Assembly: GCF_907165045.1 (NCBI RefSeq)
Contig: NZ_CAJRAU010000001.1
Coordinates: forward strand, 62,001 to 126,000
Length of the DNA stretch: 64,000 nucleotides
DNA from: Dyadobacter linearis
GTDB taxonomy: Bacteria; Bacteroidota; Bacteroidia; Cytophagales; Spirosomataceae
Direction: 5' to 3'
Below the pieces are notes generated by a model. That model was not told the origin of the DNA. It did no database searches and was given only the letters and a program-made list of their open reading frames with translations. A program made the position numbers and the translations under genes. Shown piece after piece: positions 8,608 to 18,236 of this stretch (position 1 is its first letter; every line of letters begins with the position of its first letter).

Positions 8608-11343
8608 ATGCGCCTTTCCGCTCTTTTCACATTTATGTTTTCATTCAGTTCCTACTGGGCTGTTGCACAGCATGCAGCGGCATTTCCATCCCTCAATCAA
8701 TATGTTGAGTTTTTAAATAAATCAGCAAATGTCGTAACCGACCGTTTCGAAATGCTGCGGAAATATCAGTCAGAAGTGGAAGCGTACCAGCAAAAACCAG
8801 GATTCTCGTTACGCCTGCCTTCGTCGGGGCCTTTGGAGGAATACTATTACAAAAAGTGCCTGGAAGGAACCGGCCTGCAACCTGCTGAAAAATTAAAATT
8901 GAACGCGGGAGCCGAAAAAGTCTGGCAGATATTGAATAGGCTTGACGAAACCGCGAAAACGCTCGAAACGCACGTCAGGCTGAATGCTTACCAGAACGAT
9001 AATCTAAAACAATCCAGCGCGCTTGTATCCGAAATGGAAGGTGTTTTCATTGAGTTTAGAAATGAGAAAACTGCTTTTTATAAACAAATACAGCAGCTCT
9101 ACCGAAAATACCAGCCTTACGATCCAACTGATCCTTTTTTGAGCACGGAGCGGGAAATGGAGCAGATTTTAGCCAGCCAGCAGCAGCTGCTCGACTCACT
9201 ACCTTATTATTTGCGTAAGGCTACCAAATCCGCCTGGCCGGTTGAGCGCGTGCAGAAGAGTATGCTTCTCGATGAAAAATGGCTGGCCGCGTACGGAAAA
9301 GCGGTCACACAACTACCCTACCCTGCGTCCAGCGCTGCGGGTGATTTCAAGAGGGCCATCGCGTCGATGCAGGATATCAAACGGCGCGCATTGGACGATC
9401 ATAATTTCGCAGCACAACAGTCTGCCGAGCATGGAAATAGCGTTTATATCTCACTGTTAAGGCAGTTTAACCAGGATATGCTCGCGATGCAAATATCATT
9501 TGTCAATTACAGTAAATCGGGGAAACGGCTGTTATTTTATCCTGCATTCAGTCCGGTCACTGCGCTGCAACCCGCAGATCCGGATATTACCAAAAGCGGA
9601 AAAACGCCCGCTTTCGAAGATATTCCAACGCCTTCATTTAAACTAAAAAAAGCAACTGCACCCGCCACGCCGGCGACCATTAGTACCTTCAATGGCTATA
9701 TTGATTTCATCAACGAATCGCTACGGCAAATGCATTTGTTGCAGTTACTGACCCGCAATTACCAGTCTTCCGCCGAATACTACCGCGACCTGGCAACCGC
9801 TGCAAAACGTGCCGATCTCACCTATTCCCACGCCGACTTCAAAGTTCCGCTATCGGATTATCAGTTGCTTATCAATTCGGCTACCGCTATTCCCCAGCCT
9901 TATAGGAAGATTATCGCCACGCAGGCAGAAGTGTTGCTGAATATATTGAAGGAAATGGATGGACTGAGCATTGAACTCGTCAATTACACGGTTCAGAAAC
10001 AGTATTTAAAAGATCAGCTGAAACGCTCGGACGAGATACTTGACAGGTATGCTGTGCTTTTCGGGATTTTTGATCAAAAAAAGGAACAGTTGTACGAAGA
10101 TATCCGACGTATTCACGAAAGCTTTCCAAATGCAGATCCCGCCAGCTCGTGGTACGTTTCCGGGAATGCTTTGCTGCAAACGCTAGACGCGGATAAGGAA
10201 AATCTGTTTGCGGTACGGGCTTTTTTAGAAGGCAAATCAGATAAACTTCCTGAAACTGCGCAGGTTGAAAACAGCGCCAAGCAACTGATCGCCGACGAAT
10301 ACAAGAATATGAAAGGCTTGCAGCGATACGGCCGAAGCAACGGACTTTGCCCGTATACGCCCTATGAAGACCTGGCTGGCAATTCACTGCGGTTTTCGGA
10401 GAAAGTGCAGAAGCTTAAACCGGCGCAAAACAGCTATTCCAATCCCTACGAATCGTTTTACTACTTCTATAACGGGGAGCTGGTTTACCTGTACAACAAG
10501 TTTGTTGAGCTAGCCAATGCGGGTTTGTTAAAAACTGTCAACCAGCCCGACCTGTTTGCTTTTCGACGGTTAACAGCTTCAAAATCAATCGAAACACCAG
10601 CCGCGCAAGCCGGCGCACCCAAATCCGTCGAGCCCCAACAACTGCAAGAGCAACCCGCAAAAAAGCAGACCGAAGTGGCATCTGAAAAAACGGTCCAAAC
10701 TTTTCGCGACACCGTTTATGTGGAGCGCGTGCGGGTTGATACCGTGTATTTAGATAGAAACACACAGCAAAATGTGGAGCGTTCGCTGGAAGGTTTCGCG
10801 GCCAACAATATGATCCTGCTGCTCGATGTTTCCTCATCGATGAATTCTCCTTTCAAAATGCCCCTTTTGAAACGTTCCATCAAGTCGCTGCTTACGCTGC
10901 TGCGTCCCGAAGACCAGATCACGATCGTATTGTATTCCGGGAAAGCACGCGTAGTGCTAAAACCAACGTCTGGTTCCAAAGCTTCTGAAATTGCAAGAAT
11001 GATAGATTTGCTGCAATCTGACGGGGATACCGATGGAAATGAAGGAATTAAACTAGCCTACAAAACAGCAAACAAAAGCTACATCCGCGGAGGCAACAAC
11101 CGGATCGTGCTGGCAACCGACGGCGAATTTCCGGTTAGCGACGAAGTGCTGGAAATGATCAAACAAAATGCCAGCCAGGACCTGTATCTTACTGTTTTTA
11201 CTTTTGGAAGAAATGCAAACACCGGTCAGAAGCTCAAAAAATTAAGTCAGCTCGGCCAGGGAACTTATGCGCATGTGACGGAAGGAAGTGCTGACCTGCA
11301 ACTGATCATCGAAGCGCAGGCCAGGAAAAAAGCGGCCAGATAA
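8608..11343 (+). CDS. Secreted VWA-domain protein with duplicated helical domain
   Basis: A 911-aa exported protein (signal peptide to about residue 21). Residues about 25-320 and 360-660 look like two copies of one helical domain. Both begin with a similar stretch (FPSLNQYVEFLNKS and ISTFNGYIDFINES), and both contain a matching helix pair (ALVSEMEGVFIEFRNEK and ILKEMDGLSIELVNYTVQK). After a low-complexity linker (about 670-700) comes a von Willebrand A domain, residues about 730-905. Its metal site is complete: DVSSS, the threonine in DGDTDGNEG, and ATDGEF. VWA domains of this type bind protein partners or matrix through a divalent metal. Function unknown; a cell-surface adhesion or OmpA-like role is possible. 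It stands alone between divergent and convergent neighbours. Confidence 0.85.
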   Translation: MRLSALFTFMFSFSSYWAVAQHAAAFPSLNQYVEFLNKSANVVTDRFEMLRKYQSEVEAYQQKPGFSLRLPSSGPLEEYYYKKCLEGTGLQPAEKLKLNAGAEKVWQILNRLDETAKTLETHVRLNAYQNDNLKQSSALVSEMEGVFIEFRNEKTAFYKQIQQLYRKYQPYDPTDPFLSTEREMEQILASQQQLLDSLPYYLRKATKSAWPVERVQKSMLLDEKWLAAYGKAVTQLPYPASSAAGDFKRAIASMQDIKRRALDDHNFAAQQSAEHGNSVYISLLRQFNQDMLAMQISFVNYSKSGKRLLFYPAFSPVTALQPADPDITKSGKTPAFEDIPTPSFKLKKATAPATPATISTFNGYIDFINESLRQMHLLQLLTRNYQSSAEYYRDLATAAKRADLTYSHADFKVPLSDYQLLINSATAIPQPYRKIIATQAEVLLNILKEMDGLSIELVNYTVQKQYLKDQLKRSDEILDRYAVLFGIFDQKKEQLYEDIRRIHESFPNADPASSWYVSGNALLQTLDADKENLFAVRAFLEGKSDKLPETAQVENSAKQLIADEYKNMKGLQRYGRSNGLCPYTPYEDLAGNSLRFSEKVQKLKPAQNSYSNPYESFYYFYNGELVYLYNKFVELANAGLLKTVNQPDLFAFRRLTASKSIETPAAQAGAPKSVEPQQLQEQPAKKQTEVASEKTVQTFRDTVYVERVRVDTVYLDRNTQQNVERSLEGFAANNMILLLDVSSSMNSPFKMPLLKRSIKSLLTLLRPEDQITIVLYSGKARVVLKPTSGSKASEIARMIDLLQSDGDTDGNEGIKLAYKTANKSYIRGGNNRIVLATDGEFPVSDEVLEMIKQNASQDLYLTVFTFGRNANTGQKLKKLSQLGQGTYAHVTEGSADLQLIIEAQARKKAAR

Positions 11344-11364
11344 GTGCCCGAAGTATTTTGTAAA

Positions 11365-12474
11365 TCAACCGATAGCCTCATTCAAAGAAGGCATTCCAAA
11401 CCGGCGGAGACTCGACACGTGCGATTTTAATGCAATCGCAAAGGATTCGTTTTCCATATAGGGCAGATCGAATTCCGCCGCAGTCTGCTTAACGATCGCC
11501 GCGATTTGCGGATAATGCACGTGGCAGATCTTTGGAAAAAGGTGATGCTCGATCTGAAAATTCAAACCACCCAAAAACCAGGTAAGAAAGCGATTCCTGG
11601 GCGCGAAATTAACCGTCGTTTCCAGCTGATGGATCGCCCAGTCTTTTTCCAGATTCCCCTGCTCATTGGCTACCGGATAGCTCGTTCCCTCCACTGAATG
11701 CGCGAGCTGGAATACGATCGTCAGCACAAGTCCGGAAGTAATGTGCATGACACAAAATCCTGCAAGTACGTGCATAAACGGGATACCGGCCACGAAAATC
11801 GGCAGCCCGAACAATACCAGAAAATAAGCCAGTTTCAGCGCGATCAATCCGAACAGGAGGCCATTATTTTCCTTCCTGGTCTGCCGGTTAACACCGGATT
11901 TTATAAATTCCTTATACTGAAGAAAGTCTTTGAAAGTAACCCAATACAGGGTAAGAATGCCATAAAAACCAAATGCATACAGCCACTGAAATCCGTGGAC
12001 TTTTCCGGTAGTACAGTGCGGCGACAGTTTCACTACGCCCCGGTCGCGGATATCCTCGTCGAGCGCGGCAATATTGGTGTAAGTGTGGTGAAGCACATTG
12101 TGTTGCAGCTTCCAGTTCGTAACGCCGGCACCTGCGAGATAGATCGTATAGCCCAGCCACTTATTAACCCAGGCTTTCGAGGAATACGCGCCGTGATTGG
12201 CGTCGTGCATAATACTCATTCCAATGCCAGAAACGCCCATTCCCATCAAAAACCAGCCGATCAAACTCAACCAGAACGGCGGATTGAACACCACAATTGC
12301 AATAAAAGGAAGGATGTAAAGCGACAGCAAAGAGATCGTTTTGATCACCATCGTGCTGTTCGCGTGGCGGGAAATCTGGTTGGTTACAAAGTACGCTTCA
12401 ATCCGGTTCTTTAATGTCGGGAAAAACTGGCTTTTTACTTTGGGAGTGAATTTAATTCTGTCTTTGGCTAGCAT
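11365..12474 (-). CDS. Membrane fatty acid desaturase (acyl-CoA/lipid desaturase family)
   Basis: A 369-aa integral membrane di-iron desaturase that introduces a double bond into fatty acyl chains. All three histidine boxes are present: HDANHG near residue 90, HNVLHH near residue 125 and QIEHHLFP near residue 310. The last has the QxxHH form typical of front-end (delta-5/delta-6-like) and related bacterial desaturases. No cytochrome b5 domain is fused. Hydrophobic pairs around residues 45-85 and 170-235 fit the usual four-helix membrane topology. It probably adjusts membrane fluidity. The regiospecificity cannot be read from sequence. It converges on the VWA gene with 21 bases between and shows no operon partner. 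Confidence 0.92.
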   Translation of the reverse strand: MLAKDRIKFTPKVKSQFFPTLKNRIEAYFVTNQISRHANSTMVIKTISLLSLYILPFIAIVVFNPPFWLSLIGWFLMGMGVSGIGMSIMHDANHGAYSSKAWVNKWLGYTIYLAGAGVTNWKLQHNVLHHTYTNIAALDEDIRDRGVVKLSPHCTTGKVHGFQWLYAFGFYGILTLYWVTFKDFLQYKEFIKSGVNRQTRKENNGLLFGLIALKLAYFLVLFGLPIFVAGIPFMHVLAGFCVMHITSGLVLTIVFQLAHSVEGTSYPVANEQGNLEKDWAIHQLETTVNFAPRNRFLTWFLGGLNFQIEHHLFPKICHVHYPQIAAIVKQTAAEFDLPYMENESFAIALKSHVSSLRRFGMPSLNEAIG

Positions 12475-12682
12475 TAGATCGATTCAGGGTGGCTCCGCAC
12501 AGGAAGCCTTGGATGTAAATAACGCAGATTTCCTTCATACTGTATGGATCGGACACATTGTTTTTTTATTATCATTCCAAATAACATTCTGAAATATGCC
12601 AATCTATACTAAGAATAAATCCAAATTTTAACCAAGCGCGATCAAAATCCCGATCTGCTGAAATATCATCTGGGAACCTGCG

Positions 12683-12690
12683 TATTTTTG
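12683..12690 (+). promoter_or_regulatory. Possible Bacteroidota -7 element
   Basis: TATTTTTG matches the TAnnTTTG consensus and lies 25 bases before the next start codon. A good -33 TTG is lacking (CTG at 12658-12660, 22 bases upstream), so this is a weak call. Confidence 0.35.
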
Positions 12691-12715
12691 ATATCAGTCA
12701 GAAATTAGCCATAAT

Positions 12716-13186
12716 ATGCGGAAAGTGTTGCGTAAAAGTATTCGATTAAATGACCAGCAGATCAGGAAACTGGGTGATCTGAGTGCCTTCGACGGCTCCG
12801 ATCCGCTCGAACACGTGACCCGCGCTATTGACGAATACCTGAAAAAGCAAAAGACCGACGTCAGTATTCCCGCGGAGAAAGAGATCCATGCCGAGATCAC
12901 CGGAAAAGTTGGCGATGCGACCAACCGGGGCGCATTCTGGATATCGGGGATTGTTGACCGCTACGAATTTTCGGCGCTGATATTGAAAGAACCTTCGCGT
13001 TCCGGTATTGACAAAGGACGTATTTCCAAACTGTCTATCCTGGATCCGACCATTCGCGAAAGTACCAACAGCTTCATAGATTGCTGCATTGTGAATTACG
13101 ACCGCGGCTGGGATATCAAGCCCAGCAAGCTGGCTGAACCCTATTACAACAAAGTAATGGCGCTCCTGGAAAAGGTAGCGCAATAG
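12716..13186 (+). CDS. Small protein with RHH-like N-terminus and DUF7678-like domain
   Basis: A 156-aa soluble protein with no signal peptide. The first 45 residues (VLRKSIRLNDQQIRKLGDLS then LEHVTRAIDEYLKK) look like a strand followed by two helices, as in ribbon-helix-helix DNA-binding proteins or their antitoxin relatives. The remainder has GAFWISGIVDRYEFSALILK, SGIDKGRISKLSILD, NYDRGWDIKPS and a final helix YYNKVMALLEKV. That pattern resembles the small DUF7678 family as I remember it. Nothing next to it suggests a toxin partner. Function unknown. It is followed by a perfect 32-base palindromic terminator. Confidence 0.65.
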   Translation: MRKVLRKSIRLNDQQIRKLGDLSAFDGSDPLEHVTRAIDEYLKKQKTDVSIPAEKEIHAEITGKVGDATNRGAFWISGIVDRYEFSALILKEPSRSGIDKGRISKLSILDPTIRESTNSFIDCCIVNYDRGWDIKPSKLAEPYYNKVMALLEKVAQ

Positions 13187-13201
13187 TGATTCAAGAATAA
13201 G

Positions 13202-13233
13202 AAAGGGGGACAAAATCGATTTTGTCCCCCTTT
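13202..13233. terminator. Bidirectional intrinsic terminator
   Basis: A perfect 32-base palindrome with AAAGGGGGACAAAATC as its left arm and the exact complement as its right arm. It lies 15 bases after the small gene that stops at 13186 and 7 bases before the SusD stop at 13241 on the other strand. The A-run and T-run at the ends can serve as U-tails in either direction. Confidence 0.85.
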
Positions 13234-13240
13234 CATTTTA

Positions 13241-14860
13241 TCAGTAATTAGGATTCTGCTTCATATTCGGATTAGCCAGCAGCTCGTTCTGCGGGATCGG
13301 CCACAAATAGTCGCGCGCCGGATTATAGGAACGTTCCTCCACGCGCACAGCCACGCCGGTTTCCGGATTGGTAGCCCCGAAAACCTGTCCGTTCATCACC
13401 TCGTTTACAATTCCCCACCTGCGGATATCGTAGTAGCGCTGTCCTTCAAATGCAAGTTCCGCCTGCCGCTCGCGACGGATCAGCTCCCGCAGTTTTGCCT
13501 GTGAATTGTAAACTTTCACATCCACATTCGGCATTTTAGATCGGCTGCGTACCATATTAATGTTTTTCAAAACCTCCGGGTTACTAAATTCCCCCAACTC
13601 GATCAGCGCTTCTGCGTAATTGAGCAGTACTTCCGCGTAGCGAATAATCATGAAATCGAGCGTGCCTCCCCTGGGCTGGCGGTCGCGTGGATCCAGGTAC
13701 TTTTTGATCCAGTAGCCGGTCGCCGTGGATTTTTCCAGCCCAATCCGATCAGGATTGCTCGGCGATGCATTGAACGGATCGACGGTGTAAGTATCATCAA
13801 CGAATTTTTCCCCCGAAAACAAAACAGAGGCGACCAGTCGCGGATCACGGTTATTGCGGTGATTCGGGTTTTTCCGGTAAGCGGCAACAGAATCTGCGCC
13901 CAGCTCGAAGATCGTTTTCCCCTGCTTCGTTTCCCAATTGTCAACCACAGTGCTCGTGGGTGAAGTGTAGGTTTCTCCGCCAATCCCGAACGGGGCAAAC
14001 CGTGTCCAGGCGACAGCCGCGCCACTCGGACGGATCATAATGCGCTCATTATTAAGCATTCCCGAATAGGTAAACAATTCTGCGAGGCTATTCGCGCCCG
14101 CCGTTTTGCTGGTATACAACTCATAAATATTCTTGTCGATCACCTTTTTGGAAGCGTCGCGGGCGAGGGTGAAATCTTTTTTATAAAGCGCAAGCCGGGC
14201 GATCAGTGTCCAGCAGGCCGAACTGTTTACCCGCCAAAATTCATCGTTGGTGTACGTATCAGGCAGGTTCTGTGCGCATTCCGTGAGCTCGGAAATGATG
14301 AAATTATAAACCTCTTCTTCGGAATTTCTAGTCAGATTATTCTCATTGGGCGTCAGCGATTTGGTCACAATCGGTATCCCTCCAAAAAACTGAAACAATT
14401 CCATGTGATAATAGGCGCGCAATGCACGGGCCTCATATTTCATGCGGGTTTTGAGCGCTTCGTCCATAAAGCATTTGTCGACGTGTTCGAGAAAGCGGCT
14501 TGCCCGGCGCGTGCCCGAAAAGTCGGAACTCCAGAACCAAAGCGATGTACTCCAGTTGCTGTTGTGCACGCCGCGGGTAAATTCCTCGTAAGCGCCAATG
14601 TAATCAGCCCGGTGCACCGCCTCGTCGCTGAGACCGGAAATGATCATGATATTGCTGGTATTCAAGGGCATGTCCCGTCCATTGGTACCACCGGGCAGCG
14701 CGTCGTACACAATCCGCAAAGCGTCGCGGGCGTGGGTTTCGGTTTCCCAGAATTTGTCGTCCGTAATCCCGGTCGGATGGTTTTGGGTTAAAAAATCTTC
14801 ACAGCCCGTGAAAACCGTCAGCATCGACACGGTAAGTAGTATTTGAAATAACTTTTTCAT
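13241..14860 (-). CDS. RagB/SusD-family outer-membrane lipoprotein (cassette 1)
   Basis: SusD-type glycan-binding lipoprotein of 539 aa, last gene of the sigma-FecR-SusC-SusD cassette. The start at 14860 (MKKLFQ) is preferred over an in-frame ATG four codons earlier that overlaps the SusC stop. It gives a standard lipoprotein signal with lipobox VFTGC. Typical features are EDFLTQNHPTGITDDKFW, the RALRAYYHMELFQFFGGIPIVT segment, then IRYAEVLLNYAEALIELGE, LIRRERQAELAFEGQRYYDIRRWG and LWPIPQNELLANPNMKQNPNY at the C-terminus. No glycoside hydrolase lies downstream: transcription ends at the palindromic terminator 13202-13233. Confidence 0.95.
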   Translation of the reverse strand: MKKLFQILLTVSMLTVFTGCEDFLTQNHPTGITDDKFWETETHARDALRIVYDALPGGTNGRDMPLNTSNIMIISGLSDEAVHRADYIGAYEEFTRGVHNSNWSTSLWFWSSDFSGTRRASRFLEHVDKCFMDEALKTRMKYEARALRAYYHMELFQFFGGIPIVTKSLTPNENNLTRNSEEEVYNFIISELTECAQNLPDTYTNDEFWRVNSSACWTLIARLALYKKDFTLARDASKKVIDKNIYELYTSKTAGANSLAELFTYSGMLNNERIMIRPSGAAVAWTRFAPFGIGGETYTSPTSTVVDNWETKQGKTIFELGADSVAAYRKNPNHRNNRDPRLVASVLFSGEKFVDDTYTVDPFNASPSNPDRIGLEKSTATGYWIKKYLDPRDRQPRGGTLDFMIIRYAEVLLNYAEALIELGEFSNPEVLKNINMVRSRSKMPNVDVKVYNSQAKLRELIRRERQAELAFEGQRYYDIRRWGIVNEVMNGQVFGATNPETGVAVRVEERSYNPARDYLWPIPQNELLANPNMKQNPNY

Positions 14861-14871
14861 CGTTGCAGCCA

Positions 14872-17800
14872 CTAAAATTTGACATTAATACCAACTGTGT
14901 ACACTTTCATGATCCCGTAAGTCCACTGGTTCCCAAGACTTTCAGGGTCCATTAGTTTCATCGGGGTAAATACAAAAGGATTCTGCGCATTCACATACAG
15001 CCTGGCTCCCATTGCGCCCACTTTTCTGACCGCCTTAACAGGCAGGTTATAACCCAGCTGAATGTATTTCACCCTGCAATAGGCCCCATTCTGGATCCAG
15101 AAATCGGACGAAAGTTTGTTGTTTGCAGGTGTATTGGAAAGCCTTGGAAACCGTGCATCGGTACGTTCTGGTGTCCAGTAACGATCTGCGTAATAGGTAG
15201 TTGGCACGCCTCCGTCGGCTGTCTGATCGAGTGGGTAAGCCAGCATTCCTGTCAGTCGCTGGTCGCTTTTGCCCGTTCCCTGTATCAGCATTTCAATATC
15301 AAACTTCTTATGCGCCAGGCGAACATTGGTGAAATAGTTGACCATCGGCACAGGGTTACCGATTGCCTCCTGGTCCTGCGCGTCGATCTGTCCGTTTCCA
15401 TTCAGATCAAGGTAGCGGATATCGCCTGGCTTGGCACCAACCACGGCCGGAACCTGAGGCGCGCCGCTTTCATTAAAATCGCCTTGCTGCAATAGTCCGC
15501 CCGTGCGGTAACCGTAAATACTGCTGATCGGTCTGCCCTCCTGATTGATCGTGGTACTCGTGAGGTATGGTCCGTTTTGCAGTTCCAGGATCCGGTTCTG
15601 GTTGTACGACACACCCGGCTTCACCGACAAATTCCAGTTTTTACTTAATTCCTTAAAATAATTGAGAGACAACTCCCATCCCCGGTTTCTCACCTTTCCT
15701 GCATTGATAGGCACATTTCCCATTCCACCTACAAAGGAAACCTGTGGTTGCAGGATGATGTCTTTGGTCACTTTATCGTAGTAGTCAAATATCAGTTCAA
15801 GGCTATTGTTAAAAAGCCCTACATCAATCCCCACATCAAAAAGGCCGACGGTTTCCCAGGTAATATCCGGGTTACCCCAAATGTTCTCGTACCCGTTCGT
15901 ACCCTGCACAAGCGTCTGAAAACGGTAAAGTCCGATATTCTCATTTCCCAGCAAACCATAGGAAGCGCGGAGTTTCAGGTTATTAATACCGCGAACATTT
16001 TTCAGAAATTCTTCCTGGTGCATATTCCAGCCGATTGCCGCCGAAGGAAAAAAGCCCCATTGATGCCCCGGCCCGAACTTCGAAGAACCGTCCATTCTCG
16101 CTGTCGCTTCCAGCAAATATTTGTCCTTGAAAGAGTAGTTCAGTTTAGTATAACCAGACACCATCGTATTCACATCCCAGTAACCCGAACTATTCTTTTC
16201 CGTTGAAAAACCACCGAATGCGTAAAGCCGGTGATCATTTTTGGTGAAGGTGTAATCGGCATTCGCGGCCATATACATATAGGTACCGCGCGCGAAACTG
16301 GCGCCACGCTGCACTCCCCAGCTCTGCACCAGCTGGTTAGTTCCGTAATCGAAGAAATTGTAGGCGTCTGCAATGGTACGGTCCTGGTCGCTGTTCAGGC
16401 GGAAGCTGAACTGACCTTTCACATTGAAATCTGGAAAAACCTCCCATTTCGGCTGGATATTGATCAATGCCTGCCCACTTTCAAAATCTCTGTACCCGCC
16501 TCTCTCCGCGTAAGCGAGCGGGTTCACGATATCCGCGTACCTGCCGTACATTGTGCGGCCATTCTTTTCAGGGTATTTGGGTAAAATGGTTGGAGGCACC
16601 CGGTACACATCTTCGAGCATCCGGTTACCCTGATTGGCATCCGGGCGGGTATTGTTCCGCGTATTTCTTTTTATGGCTAATAGATCGACGTCGAAAACGA
16701 ATCTCTTATTGACGGTAATGGAGGTATTCGCGCGGATATTGAAACGATCCATTTTACTGAGCGGGATCATTCCGTCCTGGTACATATAGTTGGCAGTTAC
16801 CGCAAACCTGGCGAGGTTATTACCGCCGTCAAGTGAAATGGAGTGGCTGGTGATCGGCGAGTTTTCACGCACGATCAGGTCCACCCAATCGGTATTCGGG
16901 TACATGATCGGGTCCGATCCGTCCGCGGTTTTCTGGATTACTTCGTCAGTGTAAAAAGGCTGGTTACCCGAGTTGACGCGCGCTTCGTTGTACATCCGCA
17001 TGTACTGCGGCGCGTCAACCAGCTTCTGCAAATAGGTAGGCGATTGCGAACCGACGTAACCATCATAGGTCACCGAAATTTTACCCGGCGTACCGCGTCT
17101 TGTCGTGACCAGAATTACACCATTTGCCGCCCGGGCACCATACATGGCAGACGCAGCCGCATCTTTCAAAACCGTCACACTTTCTACGGTCACAGGATCT
17201 ATGTGGTTCATATCCATCGGGATACCGTCAACTAATATGAGGGGATCGGAGTTACCGAGCGTACTTATACCACGTATCTTGATCGCCGCCGCGTCGCCGC
17301 CCGGCATGCCCGAGCTTTGCTGCACCTGTAAGCCGGTTACCCCGCCTTGCAGCGATTGCGAGAGCGTTGTAATGGGCTTTCCGCTGATCTGCGAGGCGAC
17401 ATTCACGGTTGCGATCGAACCGGCAATATGCTTTTTCTTCTGCTCGGTCTGCCCCACTACTATTGCTTCGTCCAGGCTCGCGATTTCTTCCTGCAATGCG
17501 ATGATGAGGTTGGAATTCGCTGATTTCGCAACATATTCCACACTCTTGTGGCCCACCATCGTGAATACCAGCACTGCGTCGCGCGGTACATCCAGCGCAA
17601 AATAGCCATTCTCGTCCGTCGAAGCGCCTTCGTTGGTTCCTTTTATCGCGATCGTCACGCCGGGAAGTTCGCGCGGCGGCTCGTGCGTATCGAACACTTT
17701 TCCTTTGATCGTAATCTCGTTTGGCGCAATGCGGGTTGGTGACAGGTGCTCTTTACCTGCCTCTGCTCCGGAAGGAATAGTCGGTAAATCCTGTTTATGT

Positions 17801-18201
17801 GCTTCCGGCTGGCCGGGAACGAGCGGCTCGGGCTTCATGAATTCGCGGGTCCGTTTTTGTTCCAGCAATACATAAGTGCCCTTTTTTACTTTTCTAAACT
17901 GAATACCCGTGGTTCCGAGCAAGGTTTTCAGGTTTGTTTCAAATGACGCACCCGACCGTATTGCATTGCCCGGCACGAGTACCTCGGGCAGGATCTTTTC
18001 TTCAAATAAAAGGTCAACCTGATATTTCGCTTTCAGCAAAAGCAACATTTCTTTGAGCTTCATCGCACGTTGCGGCTCAGCACGTTGCTGAACGGGCTGA
18101 CTTTTCAGCTTTGCCAGCAGCTGGCCGGAAACGAGCGTGGGTAAAGCACTGATTGCAAGCAATAGGAATAGCCGTCGGACTGATAATAGTCGTTTCTGCA
18201 T
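14872..18201 (-). CDS. SusC/RagA-family TonB-dependent transporter with STN signalling domain (cassette 1)
   Basis: A 1109-aa outer-membrane transporter and signal transducer. Domains in order: signal peptide (1-26); an STN domain (about 45-115) with KLKEMLLLLKAKYQVDLLFEE; a carboxypeptidase-regulatory-like domain (about 163-240; ITIKGKVFD...LPGVTIAIKGTN); and a plug (about 250-380) with IVVGQTEQKKKHIAGSIATV, ISTLGNSDPLILVDGIPMD and a SAMYGARAANGVILVTT motif. The barrel runs to the C-terminal F. STN domains in TonB transporters contact a FecR-type anti-sigma factor in the periplasm, and such a gene lies 35 bases upstream. SusD follows 11 bases downstream. Expression is therefore probably switched on by its own substrate. 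Confidence 0.95.
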   Translation of the reverse strand: MQKRLLSVRRLFLLLAISALPTLVSGQLLAKLKSQPVQQRAEPQRAMKLKEMLLLLKAKYQVDLLFEEKILPEVLVPGNAIRSGASFETNLKTLLGTTGIQFRKVKKGTYVLLEQKRTREFMKPEPLVPGQPEAHKQDLPTIPSGAEAGKEHLSPTRIAPNEITIKGKVFDTHEPPRELPGVTIAIKGTNEGASTDENGYFALDVPRDAVLVFTMVGHKSVEYVAKSANSNLIIALQEEIASLDEAIVVGQTEQKKKHIAGSIATVNVASQISGKPITTLSQSLQGGVTGLQVQQSSGMPGGDAAAIKIRGISTLGNSDPLILVDGIPMDMNHIDPVTVESVTVLKDAAASAMYGARAANGVILVTTRRGTPGKISVTYDGYVGSQSPTYLQKLVDAPQYMRMYNEARVNSGNQPFYTDEVIQKTADGSDPIMYPNTDWVDLIVRENSPITSHSISLDGGNNLARFAVTANYMYQDGMIPLSKMDRFNIRANTSITVNKRFVFDVDLLAIKRNTRNNTRPDANQGNRMLEDVYRVPPTILPKYPEKNGRTMYGRYADIVNPLAYAERGGYRDFESGQALINIQPKWEVFPDFNVKGQFSFRLNSDQDRTIADAYNFFDYGTNQLVQSWGVQRGASFARGTYMYMAANADYTFTKNDHRLYAFGGFSTEKNSSGYWDVNTMVSGYTKLNYSFKDKYLLEATARMDGSSKFGPGHQWGFFPSAAIGWNMHQEEFLKNVRGINNLKLRASYGLLGNENIGLYRFQTLVQGTNGYENIWGNPDITWETVGLFDVGIDVGLFNNSLELIFDYYDKVTKDIILQPQVSFVGGMGNVPINAGKVRNRGWELSLNYFKELSKNWNLSVKPGVSYNQNRILELQNGPYLTSTTINQEGRPISSIYGYRTGGLLQQGDFNESGAPQVPAVVGAKPGDIRYLDLNGNGQIDAQDQEAIGNPVPMVNYFTNVRLAHKKFDIEMLIQGTGKSDQRLTGMLAYPLDQTADGGVPTTYYADRYWTPERTDARFPRLSNTPANNKLSSDFWIQNGAYCRVKYIQLGYNLPVKAVRKVGAMGARLYVNAQNPFVFTPMKLMDPESLGNQWTYGIMKVYTVGINVKF

Positions 18202-18236
18202 AATCAGTTGGTTAGGTTAGGACGTAAAAGAAAAAA

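Noticed and set aside
11698..12414. Plus-strand open frame of 238 codons opposite the desaturase
   Set aside because: The minus strand encodes all three histidine boxes of a desaturase; the plus frame has no recognisable features and is a shadow.
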